DNA of 64,000 nucleotides, from positions 142,234-206,233 of the forward strand of contig CALOAF010000011.1 of the NCBI GenBank assembly GCA_942491385.1. Direction: 5' to 3'. Shown piece by piece: positions 43,234 to 51,198 of this stretch. The stretch comes from UBA6170 sp942491385 (GTDB lineage: Bacteria > Chloroflexota > Anaerolineae > Anaerolineales > Anaerolineaceae). Position numbers and translations under genes: made by a program. Numbering within the stretch: position 1 is the stretch's first letter; each line of letters starts with the position of its first letter. Below the pieces are notes generated by a model that saw only the letters and a list, made by a program, of their open reading frames with translations, searched no databases and was not told the DNA's origin.

Positions 43234-43262
43234 TTGCTTTTCCTGGTTTTTTTCAGTAAAGT
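43234..43262 (+). promoter_or_regulatory. Possible radC promoter
   Basis: TTGCTT (43234-43239), 17-base spacer, TAAAGT (43257-43262). Both boxes are imperfect, but the spacing is exact and radC starts about 33 bases after the expected start site. Confidence 0.4.
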
Positions 43263-43301
43263 AATGCCATTCGACAAATCAAATGAACAAAGAGGCAGCC
43301 A

Positions 43302-44006
43302 ATGAACAATCGAATTTATCGGATTCAGGATCTTGACCAGAATGAACGACCGCGTGAAAGATTGGCAGATTATGGTCCGGGTGCCTTAAACGAAGCTGAA
43401 TTACTGGCAATCATCCTGCGCGTGGGGGTTAAAGGAGAAAGCGCCGTAATGGTAGGCCAGCGATTGTTGCATGAGTTTGACGGGCTGATGGGATTGCACC
43501 GGGCGAGCTATGAAGAAGTTTGCCAGCAACATGGTCTAGGAAAGGCAAAAGCCGCCCAAATAAAAGCCGCCATTGAAATTGGGAACCGCCTGGCCAAACA
43601 AAAAATTCTGGAAAATCAGGACGTCTCCTTCCACAGCCCGGAGGAAGTAGCGAAGTATGTGCAATACGAGATGGCAGCCTTAGACCAGGAACAATTGCGG
43701 GTGATTTTGCTGGATACCCGTAATCGCTTTCAAAAGATGATCACGCTCTATACCGGTTCTTTAAATTCCTCCACCGTCCGGATTGGTGAATTATTCAAGG
43801 AAGCCATCCGAATGAATGCAGCCTCAATTATCCTGATCCACAATCACCCCAGTGGGGATCCATCTCCCAGCCCGGAGGATATCAACCTGACCCGGGCAGC
43901 TGTCCAGGCCGGAAAATTGCTGGATATCGAGGTGCTGGATCATATTATTATTGGATATGGCGAGGGCAGGTTCTCCTCGTTGAAGAAGAAGGAATTGGGG
44001 TTTTGA
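43302..44006 (+). CDS. radC: RadC-family JAB-domain protein
   Basis: 234 residues. The N-terminal helix-hairpin-helix part (LPxERLADYGPGALNEAELLAIILRVG) and the C-terminal JAB/MPN metalloprotease-like domain are complete. The metal motif is HNHPSGDPSPSPED near residues 180-193, with the upstream glutamate in the GELFKEAIRMNAASIILI region. Once called a DNA repair protein, its real role is unsettled; RadC homologues are common beside mobile DNA. It is the last clear core gene before the cassette region. Confidence 0.92.
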   Translation: MNNRIYRIQDLDQNERPRERLADYGPGALNEAELLAIILRVGVKGESAVMVGQRLLHEFDGLMGLHRASYEEVCQQHGLGKAKAAQIKAAIEIGNRLAKQKILENQDVSFHSPEEVAKYVQYEMAALDQEQLRVILLDTRNRFQKMITLYTGSLNSSTVRIGELFKEAIRMNAASIILIHNHPSGDPSPSPEDINLTRAAVQAGKLLDIEVLDHIIIGYGEGRFSSLKKKELGF

Positions 44007-44776
44007 TGGGGGATGGGGGGGATCCCCAAACTAAACTCCAACTCGCTTACCTCTAAAACCTTTACTATCGGTTCCACGCATCCAAAGTCCTCTACGAACA
44101 TTTTCCTTCACCTGGGATTACAAAATCGCTGAATTCTCACCAATGATAAAAGGATACCCCATGGTAACGCCTTGAAAAACCATCCACGATGATCACCGCC
44201 CTCATCTTTGGTGGATACATGATCGAAACCGAAAAAGACTGAATGAAGTACTATCAGCTCACCGAATCAGGCATTGAAACCGGGCGTTGGTAATTCATTT
44301 CATTACCCAATCAGGTTATTAAGCCAGCTGGCTTCATGGATACGCGGAGTGAAAGGACGCGTGTCCACTTCGCTTTTTAATTCTACTTCTTCCCCTACGC
44401 TTAGGGCTAGTAAAAGCATCCAGCACCTCGTATCAGGACTTTAGTCTCCGCCTATTTGGTTCAAGACTTGATCCCGATCGATCTGTTCCATTCCACTTAT
44501 CCAATCCACACCCGACAGCATCCTTCTCCTGAATCTCCACACCACAAATCTGGTACAGGATTTTTTAGATTTTTAAGCGTATTACTGACAGGTAGATATT
44601 GAATTCCGAAGGTAAAAGTTCTATTATATATAGAAGATTGAATCGCTGTCCCATTATCAAGAAATCCAAGTGAATTTGAAGTGTATCATCCTTCTTTCAG
44701 TTGGTACTACAACATTATTGTAGCGAATCATAATTCCGGAAAAATAATATTGGGTGGCTTGGTCGAATAAATCATA
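44007..44776. other. Gene-free stretch at the core/accessory boundary
   Basis: No convincing gene in 770 bases. A stop-interrupted segment at 44104-44204 resembles 48113-48216 (listed separately). A 16-codon frame (MKYYQLTESG...) at 44242-44292 may be a gene remnant. The rest reads as decayed sequence. I saw no attI or integrase gene here. Confidence 0.5.
44104..44204 (+). repeat. Copy 1 of a 100-base repeat (gene remnant)
   Basis: Closely matches 48113-48216, including the shared stretches CAATGATAAAAGGATACCCC and AAAACCATCCACGA. Read in one frame both encode a similar peptide containing FSPMIKGYP; this copy then meets a stop. It is probably a fragment of one duplicated gene. Confidence 0.65.
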
Positions 44777-45394
44777 ATGAATTTGTTTATGGAAGTAATT
44801 AAATTAGATCCGCGTCAAATACATCAAGCATCTATTGTTTTATCGGCATCTTTTTTTGATTACCCAATGTTTACTTTTTATTTTCCTGATCCCAAAAGAC
44901 GAACTCGTTACCTGCCGTGGTACTTTCGGAATATATTGAACTGCGCTCTGCATTATGGCGAAGTCTTTACAAATCCTGAGATTTCAGGTGTGATTTTTAC
45001 CTTGCCACCGGGTCACACGAAAATTAAGATATGGGAATATATCCAGAATGGTTTTCTTTTAACGCCATTCATGTTGGGGTTTCGAAATTATAAGCAGTCG
45101 ATGGATTGTGAAAGTTTTGTTGGAGATACCCAGGAAAAATTAATGAAAAATCGGTTGCACTATTACCTATGGGGGCTGGCAGTTGATCCCAGCCAAAAGG
45201 CAAAAGGAATCGGTGCGGCTCTGATGCTGCCAGTTCTGGCAAAAGCAGATGCCCAAAAATTACCTATTTACCTGGAAACGCACGACGAAAAAAATGTCCA
45301 GTATTATCAAAAACATGGTTTTGATCTGATACACAATGTCAGGGTTCCAAAATACGAGTTGCCGCTTTGGTGCATGCTAAGGGAACCAATCTAA
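44777..45394 (+). CDS. GNAT-family acetyltransferase (cassette gene)
   Basis: 205 residues. The GNAT acetyl-CoA region reads LAVDPSQKAKGIGAALMLPVLAKAD (about 137-160), followed by YLETHDEKNVQYYQKHGFDLI. It resembles the single-domain acetyltransferases frequent in integron cassettes. Start ATG 44777 or 44789; no strong ribosome site. Its stop lies 41 bases before the best attC-like site of the window (45436-45561), which supports cassette status. Confidence 0.85.
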   Translation: MNLFMEVIKLDPRQIHQASIVLSASFFDYPMFTFYFPDPKRRTRYLPWYFRNILNCALHYGEVFTNPEISGVIFTLPPGHTKIKIWEYIQNGFLLTPFMLGFRNYKQSMDCESFVGDTQEKLMKNRLHYYLWGLAVDPSQKAKGIGAALMLPVLAKADAQKLPIYLETHDEKNVQYYQKHGFDLIHNVRVPKYELPLWCMLREPI

Positions 45395-45435
45395 ATGATG
45401 AAAATCAATAATCTGTTGCCGTGCGAGCAACAGCC

Positions 45436-45561
45436 GCCTAACACTGGATCCAGTCGTACAGCGGTTGCGCCGCTACGCTCAAGCGCGATTTGCCAGAGTG
45501 TGCCATAAATGGTAAGAGGTCTCGCTTGCACTACCGCTGTCGCTGAGCCAATCTGTTAGAC
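45436..45561 (+). other. attC-like recombination site A (best example)
   Basis: A 126-base imperfect palindrome. It opens with GCCTAAC (45436-45442, fits RYYYAAC) and closes with GTTAGAC (45555-45561, fits GTTRRRY). Inside, ACTGGATCCAGTCG can pair with CGCTGAGCCAAT near the other end, leaving single unpaired bases, and ACAGCGGT pairs perfectly with ACCGCTGT. Length, end boxes and bulged stem are the hallmarks of integron attC sites. Confidence 0.75.
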
Positions 45562-45715
45562 CCGATCTCGTTCCCAGATAGTGCCAGCATTTCATTGCTG
45601 CCGAAGGTGTCGAGCTTTTTTTAGTGAAGACTGTTTCCGATGGTCCCCCTGGCGCGTGCCAAACCCCCCTTTCAAAAGCACGCTACAGCTGACCAAAACT
45701 CTGTCTCCGCGCGCA
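45562..45715 (+). repeat. Post-attC dispersed repeat, copy R1
   Basis: GC-richer than its surroundings. It starts right after the attC end box with CGATCTCGTTCCCAG, then a GAAGGTGTCGAG block, CCCCCTGGCGCGTGCCA, CCCCCTTTCAAAAGC and CTCCGCGCGCA. The same ordered blocks recur at 46972, 48224, 50716, 52428 and 62457. It encodes no consistent protein and has no clear terminal inverted repeats. Confidence 0.8.
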
Positions 45716-46019
45716 CTTAAGAGTATATTGATTATTTAGGAGATCACTTTCGATTAAATAATCACTTATCGTAAATGTTTTTCTTGTACAATAAATATGA
45801 GTTGATTGCAATATTATGATTAAGAATTCCATGCCTAATTGCAGCATATCACGCTTCTTTTAGGAGGCTCAACTGCAAAATTGCAACGTATAATTTTTCC
45901 TTTTAATAAATAGTTAGGTCGTTTTCATGTAGTATGAATACCAAATTACGAATACTGGTAAGCTAGCTCAAAGTAGATCCATAAAGACAAAACAAATTGA
46001 ACATCAAGGATAAGTGAAA

Positions 46020-46787
46020 ATGGGAACCTTCAAAGAAGTTATTAAGGATAAAGGAACACCGATCCATTTGCCTGATACAAAAAGAATCTGGATTGCTTGC
46101 TTTGTTTTAGGGACCGTGTTTTGGGTCATCGGGTTGATTTTATGGGCACAGAAGGGGATTGATGAATCTATTCTTTTCTATTACAACCCAATGAGGGTCG
46201 CGATGGATCCAATTGTCGTCTTATCGAAATGGTTATCATCCAATGGCATGGCTGCGATCACTATCATCTTAGTGGTTTATCTAATCATTTCTAAAAAGGT
46301 CAAATCGTTAAATGCACCGGTGATAGTGTATTTCTATACAATATGCTCTTTTGGATTGAGTGGGATCGCAGGTGATCTGTTGAAAGAGGTTTTTGCGCGT
46401 CCAAGACCAACAGCCACATTCGGTAGTGAAATCCTAGCAATGAGCCAGGCAGTAACATCTGCAATTCCATCTGGCCATGCCACTAAGAGCATTGCTTTAG
46501 CCTTGCCATTCATTTTACTGGTGAGTCATTCGAAAAATCTTCACAAGGGGATCAAATTTGTTATTGGATTGACAGCTGTCGGTGTTTGTTTCAGTAGAAT
46601 TGTTCTTGGTGCTCATTATGTAAGTGATGTCCTGGCTGGGATTGGAACGGCTTTGATAGGGTTGCCCCTTTCCATGATGTTTGCCAACATACTTTTACAA
46701 AAGATGAAACAGGAACAACTACCAAAGCTATCCTATGTATGGGGTTTTCTACTGATTTTCTTGACTTGGGTATTTATAGTTATGTAG
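46020..46787 (+). CDS. PAP2-family phosphatase (cassette gene)
   Basis: 255 residues with about six transmembrane helices. The three phosphatase motifs are complete: KEVFARPRP (KxxxxxxRP), SAIPSGHA (PSGH) and SRIVLGAHYVSDVLAG (SRxxxxxHxxxD). Family members dephosphorylate lipid phosphates or undecaprenyl pyrophosphate outside the membrane; the substrate here is unknown. ATG 46020 is well spaced from AAGGA; GTG 46014 is an alternative. A degenerate attC-like site follows 59 bases after the stop. Confidence 0.88.
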   Translation: MGTFKEVIKDKGTPIHLPDTKRIWIACFVLGTVFWVIGLILWAQKGIDESILFYYNPMRVAMDPIVVLSKWLSSNGMAAITIILVVYLIISKKVKSLNAPVIVYFYTICSFGLSGIAGDLLKEVFARPRPTATFGSEILAMSQAVTSAIPSGHATKSIALALPFILLVSHSKNLHKGIKFVIGLTAVGVCFSRIVLGAHYVSDVLAGIGTALIGLPLSMMFANILLQKMKQEQLPKLSYVWGFLLIFLTWVFIVM

Positions 46788-46846
46788 GTCGTAAGTAAGT
46801 AACGATTTCTCGGAACTGGCACTTTGTAATAGGACCGCATTCATCA

Positions 46847-46971
46847 GCCTACCACATCGTCCACAGGATGGGGTTCCACCACGCAGGTATGGTGCGCGAT
46901 TTTCAAGAAATAGCGCGATAATATTGAGTGGGTGAGCAGACCCACCCCACCAGTGACGCAAACCGTTAACC
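46847..46971 (+). other. Degenerate attC-like site D
   Basis: Opens GCCTACC (one change from GCCTAAC) and closes GTTAACC. It is 125 bases long, as in site A, and sits between the PAP2 stop and repeat copy R2. A GTGGGT/ACCCAC hairpin lies inside. The end boxes depart from consensus, so it may no longer recombine. Confidence 0.5.
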
Positions 46972-47099
46972 TCTTTCTCATTCCCAGACAGCGCCGGCAG
47001 ACTCGCGTCCGCCGCAGGTGTCGAGCCGTTAGGCGATGAGTTTCCGAAGGACCCCCTGGCGCGTGCCATACCCCCCTTTCAAAAGCGCGCCAAAACGGC
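46972..47099 (+). repeat. Post-attC dispersed repeat, copy R2
   Basis: Same ordered blocks as R1: TCTTTCTCATTCCCAGACAG, GCGCCGGCAGACTCGCG, CGCAGGTGTCGAGCC, GGCGATGAGTTTCCGAAGGA, CCCCCTGGCGCGTGCCATAC, CCCCCTTTCAAAAGCGCGC. It directly follows attC-like site D. The right end diverges after about 47095. Confidence 0.8.
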
Positions 47100-47189
47100 T
47101 TCAACTTCTTTTGGTTCCCCCCGATTTATTGAGATGTTACCTAAATACTATATATCAAAAAAGGCGGAAAAAGTCTTTCAAAGTTCTTC

Positions 47190-47627
47190 TCACCTTATGA
47201 TCAGTGGTAAATAGATATATTTAATTGGGTCAAGGATGCGAAAATTCATGTTAATACAGGCATCCTGACTGACCCTATATAAACCGGGTGTAAGATCACG
47301 ACCCGAAATATAAAAATAATCGGTTGTCTTAATCAAAGAACCGTATAGATATTCATATAATCTAACAGGGGATCCTCCGATAGAAAGTTCATGGCCTTCA
47401 GGATCATACCAATGGGATGAAGGTGCATAGCCACCACTAATATTACATACAAGCGTCATTCTATATGTGTCAAGTGTAGCAGGATTGGGGTAGAGGGAAG
47501 ATTTTGTGTCTTCTAATGGCTGAAAAGCTGCAACGAGTGTCGATGATTTTATTGAAGATAATAATAACATTAATAATAGGAGCGTAATTGTAATTCGTTT
47601 AGTATGCCTTGCCTTAATTCTATACAT
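47190..47627 (-). CDS. Secreted protein of unknown function
   Basis: 145 residues from ATG 47627, chosen because GGGAGG lies 5 bases upstream. A basic, hydrophobic signal peptide (RHTKRITITLLLLMLLLSSIKSS) precedes a small domain with two cysteines (LVCNISGGY, QDACINMNF) and an immunoglobulin-like strand pattern. The C-terminus YIYLPLIIR matches the short LPL-type tail often seen on secreted Anaerolineae proteins, which I think of as a possible sorting tail. It lies on the strand opposite to the other cassette genes. Confidence 0.6.
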   Translation of the reverse strand: MYRIKARHTKRITITLLLLMLLLSSIKSSTLVAAFQPLEDTKSSLYPNPATLDTYRMTLVCNISGGYAPSSHWYDPEGHELSIGGSPVRLYEYLYGSLIKTTDYFYISGRDLTPGLYRVSQDACINMNFRILDPIKYIYLPLIIR

Positions 47628-47867
47628 GACAACCTCCCAATTATTTATTATTATTTTTTCGACCCCCACAAATTAATTATACATGAATTTCAGTTAATTG
47701 TTACAAAAATTAAGCACATCAAACAAAGTCGCTCTAACCTCCCCTCGTATATGTTATTTAGGGTAATTTATCGGATTATTAATTCGATCCTACGACCGAG
47801 CGGATTAGATCCTCTTTCCAGTAAGGATAAGATTTTTTTACTTTTTCATTGCCAATCTCGCTTTTTT

Positions 47868-48086
47868 CTATAAATCTATAATATCTTCATCTGGAACAGC
47901 ATTCAATCGGCCGTGAATTGGACATTCATACTGGAAATTATATTCAATATCAATGTTATTCCAATCTGAGCTGGTTTTCATTAATTTTAATTGTTTAGGA
48001 GGTTTAACTTTCCAAATTACTTTGAGATCACATTTTGCATGAGTGGTAGGGTGGGTTACTAACCCACCATAATTAATTAGGTCCAT
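47868..48086 (-). CDS. Small hypothetical protein
   Basis: 72 residues with no known family; cysteines at CDLK and ECPIHG might bind metal. The first codons overlap a perfect palindrome (48050-48068, GGTGGGTTA-C-TAACCCACC) that codes for GGLVTHPT, a motif seen when such palindromes fall into frames. No strong ribosome site. It may be a real small cassette gene or a chance frame. Confidence 0.35.
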   Translation of the reverse strand: MDLINYGGLVTHPTTHAKCDLKVIWKVKPPKQLKLMKTSSDWNNIDIEYNFQYECPIHGRLNAVPDEDIIDL

Positions 48087-48112
48087 ATGATCTATATTCT
48101 TCTGAACCCTTC

Positions 48113-48216
48113 TTCCTTACCTGGAAATACAAAATCGCATCATTCTCCCCAATGATAAAAGGATACCCCATAGCAACGTACTGGAAAACCATCCACGAAG
48201 ACTTCGCTGCCCTTGC
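48113..48216 (+). repeat. Copy 2 of a 100-base repeat (gene remnant)
   Basis: Matches 44104-44204. Here the frame reads on through MIKGYPIATYWKTIHEDF. The copy stops exactly where the ATTAGAC box and repeat R3 begin (48217), as expected if a cassette boundary cut the sequence. Confidence 0.65.
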
Positions 48217-48350
48217 ATTAGACTCGATCTCATTCCCAAACAGCGCCGGCAGACTCGTGTCCTTTGTTTCCGAAGGACCCCCTGGCGCGTGCCATACCCC
48301 CCTTTCAAAAGCGCGCTCCGGCCTACCACTCCGTTGCCTCCGCGCGCAAT
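48217..48350 (+). repeat. ATTAGAC box plus post-attC repeat, copy R3
   Basis: Begins with ATTAGAC (a one-base variant of the attC end box), then TCGATCTCATTCCCAAACAG and GCGCCGGCAGACTCG. The central GTGTCGAGCC...GATGAG block is deleted. It continues with TTTCCGAAGGACCCCCTGGC, GCGTGCCATACCCCCC, and CCGCGCGCAAT. No left half of an attC palindrome is evident upstream. Confidence 0.75.
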
Positions 48351-48370
48351 ATAGAAATTAAGGAGAAAAA

Positions 48371-48490
48371 ATGTTCTTAGCAAGAAAAGTCTATGGTTGT
48401 GGTTGTGTATTTCTAATTGTCGAAAACGAAATTCCGTATATGGGCTTCTTTAGTGACATATACTCACAAGAAAAACCATTCTCGCTCTAG
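48371..48490 (+). CDS. Mini-gene sharing the C-terminus of the downstream phosphotransferase
   Basis: A 39-residue frame with a good AAGGAG ribosome site. Its residues 17 to about 32 (VENEIPYMGFFSDIYS) nearly repeat the end of the APH-like protein at 62734-63767 (IENGIPYMGFFDDIYS), and the DNA match runs from about 48418 to 48470. It lies after repeat R3, as the APH gene lies after R6, so it may be an internally deleted copy of that cassette. Whether it makes a useful peptide is unknown. Confidence 0.45.
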   Translation: MFLARKVYGCGCVFLIVENEIPYMGFFSDIYSQEKPFSL

Positions 48491-48513
48491 CCTTTTCTAC
48501 CTACCCAAAAGCC

Positions 48514-48600
48514 ACCGAACAAAGCGTGCATTGAACGCTGGGGACTGACGCTTCGCGGCGTGCTGTATATTCAAGTATTTTGCACATGCGAGGCTTCGAG
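48514..48600 (+). other. attC remnant (left half)
   Basis: Begins CCGAACAAAGCGTGCA and continues ACGCTGGGGACTGACGCTTC, wording typical of the left arm of environmental attC sites. GTGCA can pair with TGCAC further on. No GTTRRRY box is found on the right, so it looks truncated. It starts 23 bases after the stop of the mini-gene. Confidence 0.4.
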
Positions 48601-48723
48601 TTTTTTCTGCTCCTAAATAGAATCCACTCCTGCCCTAGTGCCAATAAACCATATCCTTGGATGCTCTCAGATGGTTAGAAAGAGTCTCTAATAAACTGAT
48701 AGAATAGACATGTGAGGTAAACC

Positions 48724-49677
48724 TTGAATATTGAAGTATTGAAAAAATCAGATGTCAATATTGATAGATTGTCAAAACTTACTTGTTTTGCAATGAAGGA
48801 GAAAAATCTTTATCCAGAAAATGCTGCTGAAGAAACGATCCTAAGCAATATCTCTACCGGAATAGCGAGTTACTGCTATGATCTGTTATTTCTTGCGAAG
48901 AATCACGGGAAGATTGTCGGTTGGTTAGCATTCTACCCAATGACCGATCTTGGAATAGCTCAAATATGGGATGCAGTAGTTGTTCCAAGTGAGCATGTGA
49001 ATGAAATCGCCATCGCTTTGATTCAAGAAGCATTCTCGCATCTCAAAGAGATAGGCTTGCATAAAGTCGCGATTGATTTTCGAGTAAATGAGAATACGCA
49101 ATCTTGTTTTACCAGGTATGCAGACTGGTATTCACAGGCTGGAATAACTAAGGTGATTGAAGAAACATTCTTAAGGAAGGACCTTACCGAGGATAATCTG
49201 AAGATATCGATTCCTGATGAATATTCATTGGGGTATATATCAGAAACAGATTTGGATGATTTACTCAATTGTTGGTTAGAAGTTTTCTCTTCTAGTGAGG
49301 ATCAATTCTTCCTTAGCCTGGATGCTGAAGGTAGAAGAGCTCTCTTCTTTGACAGTTGGAGTAGAGAAAAGCCATTAATACATGAAGCATCGTTGACGCT
49401 AAGCAATAAAAGCAAATTGATTGGTTTTAGTCGTCTTTTGCCACGCTATGAATCTACCGATGGTTATCTAGCACCAATAGGTATCCTGCCTGAATATCGC
49501 AAGAAAGGATTAGCGCAAGAACTGATAAAGACGAGTATGTTGAAACTGAAGGAGTTAAATTATCAAATAATGAGCTGTTATGTAAGTACTAGGAATGCAG
49601 CTGCCGTTTCTTTCTTTGAGAAGCTTGGGTTTGAGTCCAAACACAAGATAACCTCTCTATATGGTGAGAAAGTATAA
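48724..49677 (+). CDS. Tandem-GNAT acetyltransferase (cassette gene)
   Basis: 317 residues with two GNAT folds. The C-terminal one is intact: YLAPIGILPEYRKKGLAQELIKTSMLKLKE (about 254-283) then VSTRNAAAVSFFEKLGFES. The N-terminal half (about 1-150) has the fold order but a weaker acetyl-CoA loop. TTG 48724 is preceded by GAGG at a good distance. Acceptor unknown; the layout resembles mycothiol-synthase-like or aminoglycoside-type double GNATs. Site B follows 6 bases after the stop. Confidence 0.85.
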   Translation: MNIEVLKKSDVNIDRLSKLTCFAMKEKNLYPENAAEETILSNISTGIASYCYDLLFLAKNHGKIVGWLAFYPMTDLGIAQIWDAVVVPSEHVNEIAIALIQEAFSHLKEIGLHKVAIDFRVNENTQSCFTRYADWYSQAGITKVIEETFLRKDLTEDNLKISIPDEYSLGYISETDLDDLLNCWLEVFSSSEDQFFLSLDAEGRRALFFDSWSREKPLIHEASLTLSNKSKLIGFSRLLPRYESTDGYLAPIGILPEYRKKGLAQELIKTSMLKLKELNYQIMSCYVSTRNAAAVSFFEKLGFESKHKITSLYGEKV

Positions 49678-49683
49678 GATACC

Positions 49684-49809
49684 GGCCAACACCGGGTTCA
49701 GATGAGAGAGGCTTTGCTGCTGGTAGGTTTCATCAGCTTGGCGAAAGTGTGAGATAGTAGTGAAGGTGCCTTGCCTGCTCCGCTGCTGCTATTGGGCCAA
49801 ACATTAGAC
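49684..49809 (+). other. attC-like site B
   Basis: Opens GGCCAACACCGGGTTCAG and closes GGGCCAAACATTAGAC, paralleling site A at both ends (GCCTAACACTGGATCCAG and GAGCCAATCTGTTAGAC), with the same length of 126 bases. The R' box is ATTAGAC rather than GTTAGAC. After it the common TAATCTCATTCC start of the dispersed repeat is present, but the rest of the repeat is missing or strongly diverged. Confidence 0.6.
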
Positions 49810-50093
49810 CTAATCTCATTCCTGAACTGCTCCAGCAGCTAGGGTCCGAAATGCTTTCCCGGGTTGGAATCGCACATCTGGTCCAGTAGTCTATTGGGGT
49901 GGCTTTCCATAATTTTTTTCTCTGAGGATTTGAATAAGAGATTGAATCACCCTATAATTAATAATAGGATATTTTGTTTGTTCAGGATATTTCTATATTT
50001 AATAAAAAAATGTATAAATCGAAATGTTTTCCATCTATATTGATGTGACACAATCAGGGGTTCAAATGAATAAATAGCTGAAAGGAGTTCGAA

Positions 50094-50542
50094 ATGCTAG
50101 AACCATTATTTCTCACCCTCGGTATTTTGAATAATGTGTTTTTGATTTTTATCTTTCTTATTCGCAAAAATCACCTTACACTTCTGCGGAAAATAGGATG
50201 ATGGTATGTATTTTTCTTTTAGCCTTTCCCGCCTTATATGGAATTTTCCTGGTCCAACAGGAACAGAAAGATTCGCGCTACACAATCTTTCTGGGAATCT
50301 TTCTAGCATTTCTAGTAATCGAAGTGCTGTATGATTGGATCTTAAAGATTCCATTCCGAGAGGAAATGGATTGGAAGATCTTTGGCCCATATGTTGCCCT
50401 CTACATCTCGATGAATTATGGTTTCGTAGTAATGGTTTGGAAATATTATTCCTTGATAGGCGGGATAATAATGCTAGGCCTTTTCATTATCCAAATCATC
50501 GCAAATATAGTCTCACATCCTCGATCTAAAGATAAAGGATAG
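50094..50542 (+). pseudogene. Small four-helix membrane protein, frameshifted (cassette gene)
   Basis: ATG 50094 has an excellent AAAGGAG six bases upstream. The frame runs MLEPLFLTLGILNNVFLIF to a TGA at 50199; the protein clearly goes on in another frame from about 50198 (MMVCIFLLAFPALYGIFLV... to LFIIQIIANIVSHPRSKDKG). Together they form one protein of about 150 residues with four helices and the motif LKIPFRE. One base was gained or lost near 50195. I recall similar small membrane proteins in other bacteria but no function. attC-like site C follows. Confidence 0.7.
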
Positions 50543-50580
50543 TGAAAGTAAGATTGGTAGTGGTAGCAGCTTTCAACCCA

Positions 50581-50715
50581 GTATAACCCTCCCCGCTGCT
50601 AGGCAGTGCGGTTGAGAGTCGCGATTTTGAGCATTTTTTGGTAAATCAGCACTTCAACCAGCTTTCATCTGGTATCTCTGTCAATAGCATTAGCTGGTTA
50701 TACTTTTCGTTAGAC
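50581..50715 (+). other. attC-like site C
   Basis: An 8-bp perfect inverted repeat GTATAACC (50581-50588) / GGTTATAC (50696-50703) closes a 123-base structure, and a consensus GTTAGAC box follows at 50709-50715. It has the attC size and position (38 bases after a gene stop, directly before repeat R4), but the two candidate right boxes make the exact crossover point unclear. Confidence 0.5.
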
Positions 50716-50871
50716 TTGTTCTCATTCCCTAACAGCCGGCAGTAGCTCGCGCCCGCCGCAGGTGTCGAGCCGATAGGCGATGAGTTTCCGAAGGACCCCC
50801 CGGCGCGTGCCATCCCCCCTTTCAAAAAAGCGCGCTCCGGGCTGACCACTCCGCTGCCTTCAGGGCACGCA
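50716..50871 (+). repeat. Post-attC dispersed repeat, copy R4
   Basis: Full-length copy: TTGTTCTCATTCCCTAACAG, CCGCAGGTGTCGAGCCGATA, GGCGATGAGTTTCCGAAGGA, CCCCCCGGCGCGTGCCATC, AAGCGCGCTCCGGGCTGACC, ACTCCGCTGCCT. It begins immediately after the GTTAGAC box of site C and leads into the cassette with the FGE-domain lipoprotein. Confidence 0.85.
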
Positions 50872-51109
50872 ACATTGATATCCTTTAAATTTCATTAAAA
50901 TTGCTATCCTAATCTCATCAAAAAGGTTTTTTTCAAAGGTGGATAACCCAACAAATTTACTCTATCACCCTTTTTAAGGTTAATATACGGCAAAAATATA
51001 GCGTATCATTATTCCGTATAATTAATAGTTGGGTAGCAGAACCGGTCGCGATAAAACAAGAACCAGTTTCTGTTGCATTTTTATTTTGATTGGATTTAAG
51101 GAGGCAGAT

Positions 51110-51169
51110 ATGGCAGAGGATGAGATTACGAAAAATATGGCAAAATGGAATTTAAATATCGATCAATAA
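51110..51169 (+). CDS. Possible 19-residue leader peptide
   Basis: ATG 51110 follows a perfect AAGGAGG at a good distance and runs 19 codons (MAEDEITKNM...) to TAA, 29 bases before the FGE-domain gene. The strong ribosome site is the only support. It could be a leader peptide or the remains of a lost gene. Confidence 0.3.
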   Translation: MAEDEITKNMAKWNLNIDQ

Positions 51170-51198
51170 GATTTGTGTGAATCAGGAGAATTGTAATC

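Noticed and set aside
39000..43300. parS site near parAB
   Set aside because: No TGTTTCACGTGAAACA-like 16-mer was seen near parAB or elsewhere in the window.
46749..47104. Minus-strand open frames with GSFGNSSPNGSTPAADAS-like residues
   Set aside because: They run through the attC-like site and repeat R2. The same repeat gives different peptides in different frames in other copies, so these are chance frames in GC-rich repeat DNA.
48050..48068. Perfect 9-bp palindrome as a transcription terminator
   Set aside because: No T-run on either side, and it lies inside a small open frame; recorded only as a palindrome.
48117..48383. Minus-strand frame across repeat R3
   Set aside because: Same reason: it reads the dispersed repeat backwards and changes frame relative to other copies.
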